From Deltaproteobacteria bacterium (GTDB taxonomy: Bacteria; Desulfobacterota; Desulfobacteria; Desulfobacterales; Desulfosarcinaceae): 64,000 nt of DNA. Below are positions 59,750-64,000 of the stretch, piece by piece. Location of the stretch: NCBI GenBank assembly GCA_020444075.1, contig JAHLLR010000011.1:32895-96894 (forward strand), given 5' to 3'. Position numbers and translations under genes: made by a program. How positions within the stretch are numbered: position 1 is the first letter of the stretch; every line of letters begins with the position of its first letter. The notes below the pieces were generated by a model. That model saw only the letters and a list, made by a program, of their open reading frames with translations, did not search any database and was not told the origin of the DNA.

Positions 59750-60395
59750 AATGAGATTTCCCTGGAAAATACTGATAGTGTTGATTCTCTCCCTGCTCAT
59801 GATCTCCTCCCGGACCATGGCCTACGAAGAGGTCGAAGATCTGGTGGAAATCTTTACCACGGACAGTGCCTTCATCGCCGTGGTGGATGGCAGCCGGAAA
59901 TTCTCAGAAGATTTTCGTTCAAGGGAAAAGATTCTTTGGCGGGGGGCAAAAGGAGAAGTTGGCGCCTTTCTCACCAGTGATCGGCTGTTGGCCGTTTCAG
60001 TAAAATCGGGGCAGTGGAACACGCGCTATTTGAAAATCAATGAGAAAAATGTAACACCAGAAATGCTCATCGCCGCCCACCTGGTGATTATGCTGACCAG
60101 CGAACGGATCGTTGGTTTCGGCACCGATACCGGCGGCTTTTTCCAGACCCGTCTGCCCATTGGCGAGTCGGTCGTCGCCAACGCGGCTGAAGGCCGGGTG
60201 GCCGCTGTCGTCACCCCGACACGGGCATTCGGCTTCTCCGCCTACCGCCGGGGCGCTGCTGAAATCCGTTTTCAAATAAAAGAGAACCTCGAGTCCCTGA
60301 AAACTACCTACAACAAGATTACCCTGCGAACGTCCCAACGGTTGATTACCTTGAAGGCGGAAGATCCCGTTTGGCGGTATTTTGATTTGAAGTAG
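59736..60395 (+). CDS. Secreted hypothetical protein, beta-repeat type
   Basis: Signal peptide then repeated hydrophobic beta pattern (TSDRLLAVSVKSGQW, TSERIVGFGTDTGGF, TPTRAFGFSAYRRG). Confidence 0.6.
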   Translation: MLRIKMRFPWKILIVLILSLLMISSRTMAYEEVEDLVEIFTTDSAFIAVVDGSRKFSEDFRSREKILWRGAKGEVGAFLTSDRLLAVSVKSGQWNTRYLKINEKNVTPEMLIAAHLVIMLTSERIVGFGTDTGGFFQTRLPIGESVVANAAEGRVAAVVTPTRAFGFSAYRRGAAEIRFQIKENLESLKTTYNKITLRTSQRLITLKAEDPVWRYFDLK

Positions 60396-60452
60396 CTGAA
60401 AGCACGGACGTAATGGACGACAAACCCGTCAAGGAGGGATGAGAAAACCGTT

Positions 60453-61346
60453 ATGGACATCGATTACCGATCACTTATCGAAAATATTTTCGACGGGCTG
60501 TATCTGGTGGATAAATACAGAACCATCATTTACTGGAACCGCGTGGCAGAAAAAATCACGGGGTATCGTTCCCAAGAGGTGATCGGCCGCCGGTGCCGGG
60601 ATAATATTCTCGTTCACGTGGATGCCAAGGGACAAAGCCTGTGCATGGGCAGGTGCCCGCTGGCATCCACCATCGCGGACGGCGTGTTTCGCGATGCGGA
60701 GGTCTACCTGCGCCACAGGGACGGCCACCGCGTTCCCGTATGGATCCGGGCGGCACCTCTTCATGACACTTCGGGCAACATCATCGGAGGTGCCGAATTG
60801 TTCACCGACCTGAGCGCCGGAAACGCCATCACCACCAAAATCCAGGAGTTGGAAAAACTTTCTTTCCTGGACAACCTGACCCAACTGGCCAACCGCCGCT
60901 ACCTTGAAATGGAACTGGACAGCCGGATTTCCGAAAAACAGCGCTATGGCACAAGTTTCGGTATTGTCTTTATGGACATCGATTTTTTTAAACGGGTCAA
61001 CGACACCTACGGCCATGACGTCGGCGACCGCGTGCTCAAGACCATATCCCGCACCTTCATGAATGTCGCCCGTCCATCGGACCTGATGGGGCGCTGGGGC
61101 GGGGAAGAGTTCATCGGCATCCTCAAACGCGTCGATGACGACGGGCTGCGTTCAGCTGCCGAACGGGTCCGGTCCCTGGTGGAGAAATCTCATATCCGGG
61201 AAAATGGCCGAACGCTAACCGTCACGGTTTCCATCGGCGGCACACTGGCCAATAAAACGGACACCACCGACAGCATTATCAAGCGCGTTGACACCCTGCT
61301 ATACCGGAGCAAGAAAAACGGCCGGAACCGCTGCACCTTTGGATGA
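60453..61346 (+). CDS. PAS-GGDEF diguanylate cyclase
   Basis: PAS domain then GGDEF (GRWGGEEFIGIL). Confidence 0.92.
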   Translation: MDIDYRSLIENIFDGLYLVDKYRTIIYWNRVAEKITGYRSQEVIGRRCRDNILVHVDAKGQSLCMGRCPLASTIADGVFRDAEVYLRHRDGHRVPVWIRAAPLHDTSGNIIGGAELFTDLSAGNAITTKIQELEKLSFLDNLTQLANRRYLEMELDSRISEKQRYGTSFGIVFMDIDFFKRVNDTYGHDVGDRVLKTISRTFMNVARPSDLMGRWGGEEFIGILKRVDDDGLRSAAERVRSLVEKSHIRENGRTLTVTVSIGGTLANKTDTTDSIIKRVDTLLYRSKKNGRNRCTFG

Positions 61347-61413
61347 CGCATAGTAGCCATCGCTATTTGCAGGTTTAAAACAGCTGTGTTATCGGCTTCA
61401 ATCAACACCACCA

Positions 61414-62139
61414 TTGATCTTGAAAAAATCTTCGTCCGGAAAGCCAACCATGACCACACCCGATCAATTTATCATTCCCGAGTATGACCGTTCCGCCCTG
61501 ATCACCATCGACGTTCAAAACGATACCCTTGACGGCGGAACGTTTACAGTACCCGGCACCACGACCATACTTCCACAAATCAGTCGCCTGTGCCGAACCT
61601 TTCGCGATGCCGGCCGGCCTATCGTCCATGTAATTCGCATCTACACACCCGATGCCAGGGACGCCGACCGGTGCCGCCGACATTCGCTGCTGGCGGGAAA
61701 ACCGATTCTGCTGAAAGGATCGTCGGGGCGTCGACCGGCAGAGCCGCTGCTCCCCGGCAAGGATGTCCGCATCGACGACGATCTGCTGATGTCCGGGGCG
61801 ATCCAGCCGATCGGCCCCCAAGAAGCCATCGTCTTCAAACCCCGCTGGGGGGCATTCTACCGCACACCGCTCGAGGCCTACCTCCGAGAAAGGACCATTT
61901 CCACCCTGGTTTTCTGCGGTTCCAACTATCCCAACTGTCCGAGAACATCCATTTACGAAGCCAGTGAACGGGATTTCCGAATCACGGCGGCGGTGGATGC
62001 CCTTTCCGGCATGGCTCGGTCAGATATCCCCGGACTTGAGAAGATCGGCGTCAACTGCGCCACATCGGAAACAATCTGCCGACTGTTAGCAACGGAGCAC
62101 AGTGATTCGAAGACGGGTAGAATGGAGGAGAATCCGTGA
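61414..62139 (+). CDS. Isochorismatase-like cysteine hydrolase
   Basis: ALITIDVQNDTLDGG; catalytic Cys context CGSNYPNCPRTSIYEASERDF; first ATG of native gene may be 61450. Confidence 0.88.
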   Translation: MILKKSSSGKPTMTTPDQFIIPEYDRSALITIDVQNDTLDGGTFTVPGTTTILPQISRLCRTFRDAGRPIVHVIRIYTPDARDADRCRRHSLLAGKPILLKGSSGRRPAEPLLPGKDVRIDDDLLMSGAIQPIGPQEAIVFKPRWGAFYRTPLEAYLRERTISTLVFCGSNYPNCPRTSIYEASERDFRITAAVDALSGMARSDIPGLEKIGVNCATSETICRLLATEHSDSKTGRMEENP

Positions 62140-63086
62140 ACATCCTGTTTGCCGCACCCGAGGATGCCTGGGGTGGATTTTTGGGAATCGTCAGGACGCA
62201 ACTGCCGAGCCATCGCTTTACGGCAACCGGCGGATTTGCCATAGACCGTTTGGCCGGGGTGGATGTGCTCATACCCACCATGTGCCCCGTCACCCGCGCC
62301 ATGCTGACGCAAGCCGACCGGTTGAAACTGATCCAACAGTGCGGCTCAGGACTGGAGGGCGTCGACATCGCCGCGGCGGTGGAAAAGAGTATTTTCGTGG
62401 CCAATGTTCCCACCGCCACATCGGGCAACGCCGAATCGGTTGCCGAACTGGGCATCTACCTGATGATCGGCCTGTTTCGCGATGCCCGCGGGATGGCGCG
62501 GAGCCTCTGTGCGGGCAGGATGGGGCAGCCCCAGGGCAAGGCGCTGGGGGGAAGGACTGTCGGACTGGTGGGTCTCGGTGGCATTGGCCGGGCCTTGATT
62601 CGGCGGCTGAGAGGATTCGGCGTCCGCATCATCGGGATCAGGAACCGCGACCCGCAAACGGCCAAGGCGGACCTGGGTCTGGACTGGGTCGGCGGCCCTG
62701 AACAATTGCCGGAATTGCTGGGCCAATCGGATATCGTCTTTCTCTGCCTTCCCGTCACCCCCGCCAGCATGGGGTTGATGAACCGGCGGACCTTGGCCTT
62801 CATGAAACCCACCGCCTATCTCATCAACCTGTCCCGCGGCGGCATTGTGGATCGGGATGCCCTGGAATGGGCCCTGTCCGACGGCACCATCGCCGGTGCC
62901 GGCCTGGACGTCTTCTGGGAAGAGCCCCCGGATCCCGACGACCCGATCTTTGCATTAAATGTGCTGGCCACCCCGCACGTGGCCGGATCCACGGATCTTT
63001 CCATGCAGGGAATAGTGGCCGGTGTCGTCGAAAACATCCGGCGACTTGAAGCTGGCCGGACGCCCCTGAACTGCGCACGACAGTGA
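62136..63086 (+). CDS. D-isomer-specific 2-hydroxyacid dehydrogenase
   Basis: GRTVGLVGLGGIGRALIRRLRGFG, NLSRGGIVDRDALEWALSDGTIAGAGLDVFWEEPP. Confidence 0.92.
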   Translation: MNILFAAPEDAWGGFLGIVRTQLPSHRFTATGGFAIDRLAGVDVLIPTMCPVTRAMLTQADRLKLIQQCGSGLEGVDIAAAVEKSIFVANVPTATSGNAESVAELGIYLMIGLFRDARGMARSLCAGRMGQPQGKALGGRTVGLVGLGGIGRALIRRLRGFGVRIIGIRNRDPQTAKADLGLDWVGGPEQLPELLGQSDIVFLCLPVTPASMGLMNRRTLAFMKPTAYLINLSRGGIVDRDALEWALSDGTIAGAGLDVFWEEPPDPDDPIFALNVLATPHVAGSTDLSMQGIVAGVVENIRRLEAGRTPLNCARQ

Positions 63087-63098
63087 AGGCAAGTGACC

Positions 63099-64000
63099 CT
63101 ACTTTTCAGCGGTTCCAGTTGCCAGGGGATATTTCCCGTACCATAGAATCTCGCGATAATTATCCGGATCGGTGGCTCCTTCGGTGTTGAATAGCAGCAC
63201 CGTCGAATCCGGTCCGATATGGAGGGATCGCCTTAAAGGAAGAAAATCCGAATGGTTGGCAATCAGATCCAGCAGACCGATCCCCACCGAACCGGATTCT
63301 CCGGACTCAATGCCGTCGTCCCCCGCCAGGGGATTGGCCAGAATACGGATCCCGTTGGCGGCCACATAATCCTCGCAGCTGACATAGGCGCTGGAGCAGG
63401 CATGCAGAATTTCCCATGCCATGGGGCTGGGCTCCCCGCAGGCAAGGCCGGCCATGATCGTGTCCAGATCGCCGGTGACGGCATGGGGTCGACCGTCACC
63501 GGCGGCGGCTGAAGCAAGCATGCAGGCCGCATGGGTCGGTTCAACGACAATAAACCGTGGCGGCTTCTCCTCGAATGCATTCGCCAGATGGGCGACCATG
63601 GCGCCGGCAAAAGCCCCTACACCCGCCTGAACAAAAACATGCGTGGGATGCAGCCGATCCCCTGACATCTGGTCTATCGCCTCCCTGCTCATGGTGGTGT
63701 AACCCTGCATGATCCAGCGGGGAATATCGACATAGCCGTCCCACGCGGTATCCTGAATGACCTGCCACCCGTTTTCCCGGGCCATGCGGCAGGCCAGACG
63801 AACGGTGCCGTCATAATTCAGGTCCGTGACCTCGACGGCAGCGCCGTGAGAACGGATTTTTTCCACCCGGGATGGCACCGATCCTTTGGGCATAAAAATC
63901 CTGGCCTTCAGACCCAATTGATCGGCCGCCCAGGCAACGCCGCATCCATGGTTGCCGTCGGTGGCCGCGGTGAGGGTCATCTGCCCGATTCTCTGCCTTA
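63099..64000 (-). CDS. Diaminopropionate ammonia-lyase (5' end beyond window)
   Basis: PLP fold II; AATDGNHGCGVAWAADQLGLKARIFMPKGSVPSRVEKIRSHGA; reading frame is open to the window edge. Confidence 0.85.
   Translation of the reverse strand, partial: RQRIGQMTLTAATDGNHGCGVAWAADQLGLKARIFMPKGSVPSRVEKIRSHGAAVEVTDLNYDGTVRLACRMARENGWQVIQDTAWDGYVDIPRWIMQGYTTMSREAIDQMSGDRLHPTHVFVQAGVGAFAGAMVAHLANAFEEKPPRFIVVEPTHAACMLASAAAGDGRPHAVTGDLDTIMAGLACGEPSPMAWEILHACSSAYVSCEDYVAANGIRILANPLAGDDGIESGESGSVGIGLLDLIANHSDFLPLRRSLHIGPDSTVLLFNTEGATDPDNYREILWYGKYPLATGTAEK

Noticed and set aside
1-64000. CRISPR array, prophage or integron
   Set aside because: No regularly spaced repeats, phage structural genes, integrase or attC-like series seen on reading through the window.

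Overview
This 64 kb window is typical bacterial chromosome: dense, GC-rich, with many ATGA-overlapping operons. An HdrA-MvhDGA cluster, TusA, DsrE and sensor kinases with Cys-rich N-termini suggest an anaerobic Desulfobacterota-like host (inference only). Main blocks: (1) SPOR protein and argS. (2) An alpha/alpha-toroid protein and a hexapeptide O-acyltransferase separated by a ~120 bp palindromic repeat. (3) An envelope / cationic-peptide-resistance-like region at about 4.8-28 kb: ArnT-like + OmpR-type regulator + histidine kinase, adenylate cyclase, RND tripartite pump, PAP2, ABC exporter, interrupted PepSY gene, and a full arnB-C-A-D-T-E/F operon. (4) Small genes, MFS, MgtE, OmpA lipoprotein. 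(5) hdrA-mvhD-mvhG-mvhA, tusA and a hybrid histidine kinase. (6) A large orphan protein with a cyclase-like C-terminus, pyrC, mntP. (7) An 8-gene chorismate/Phe/Tyr operon (pheA-aroE-aroA-aroK-aroC-AT-tyrA-pheA2). (8) MFS, nitrilase, PAS-GGDEF, isochorismatase, hydroxyacid dehydrogenase and a partial diaminopropionate ammonia-lyase. The most interesting non-ORF signals are: a complete Phe-codon attenuation leader upstream of pheA (promoter, 24-aa leader peptide MRGFFTGSFFCFYYFFSKGLPGTR, antiterminator and terminator), absent from the ORF track; three RTGAAG-N5-RTGAAG direct repeats (11 bp period) in the two intergenic regions flanking the arn/two-component genes; a perfect 18-bp-arm palindrome in the predicted arn 5' UTR; two large palindromic repeat elements; an in-frame amber codon in the PepSY gene; and an MvhA-type hydrogenase subunit that ends exactly at DPCLACATH with no cleavable tail. 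No tRNA, rRNA, CRISPR array, intact prophage or intact IS was recognised.
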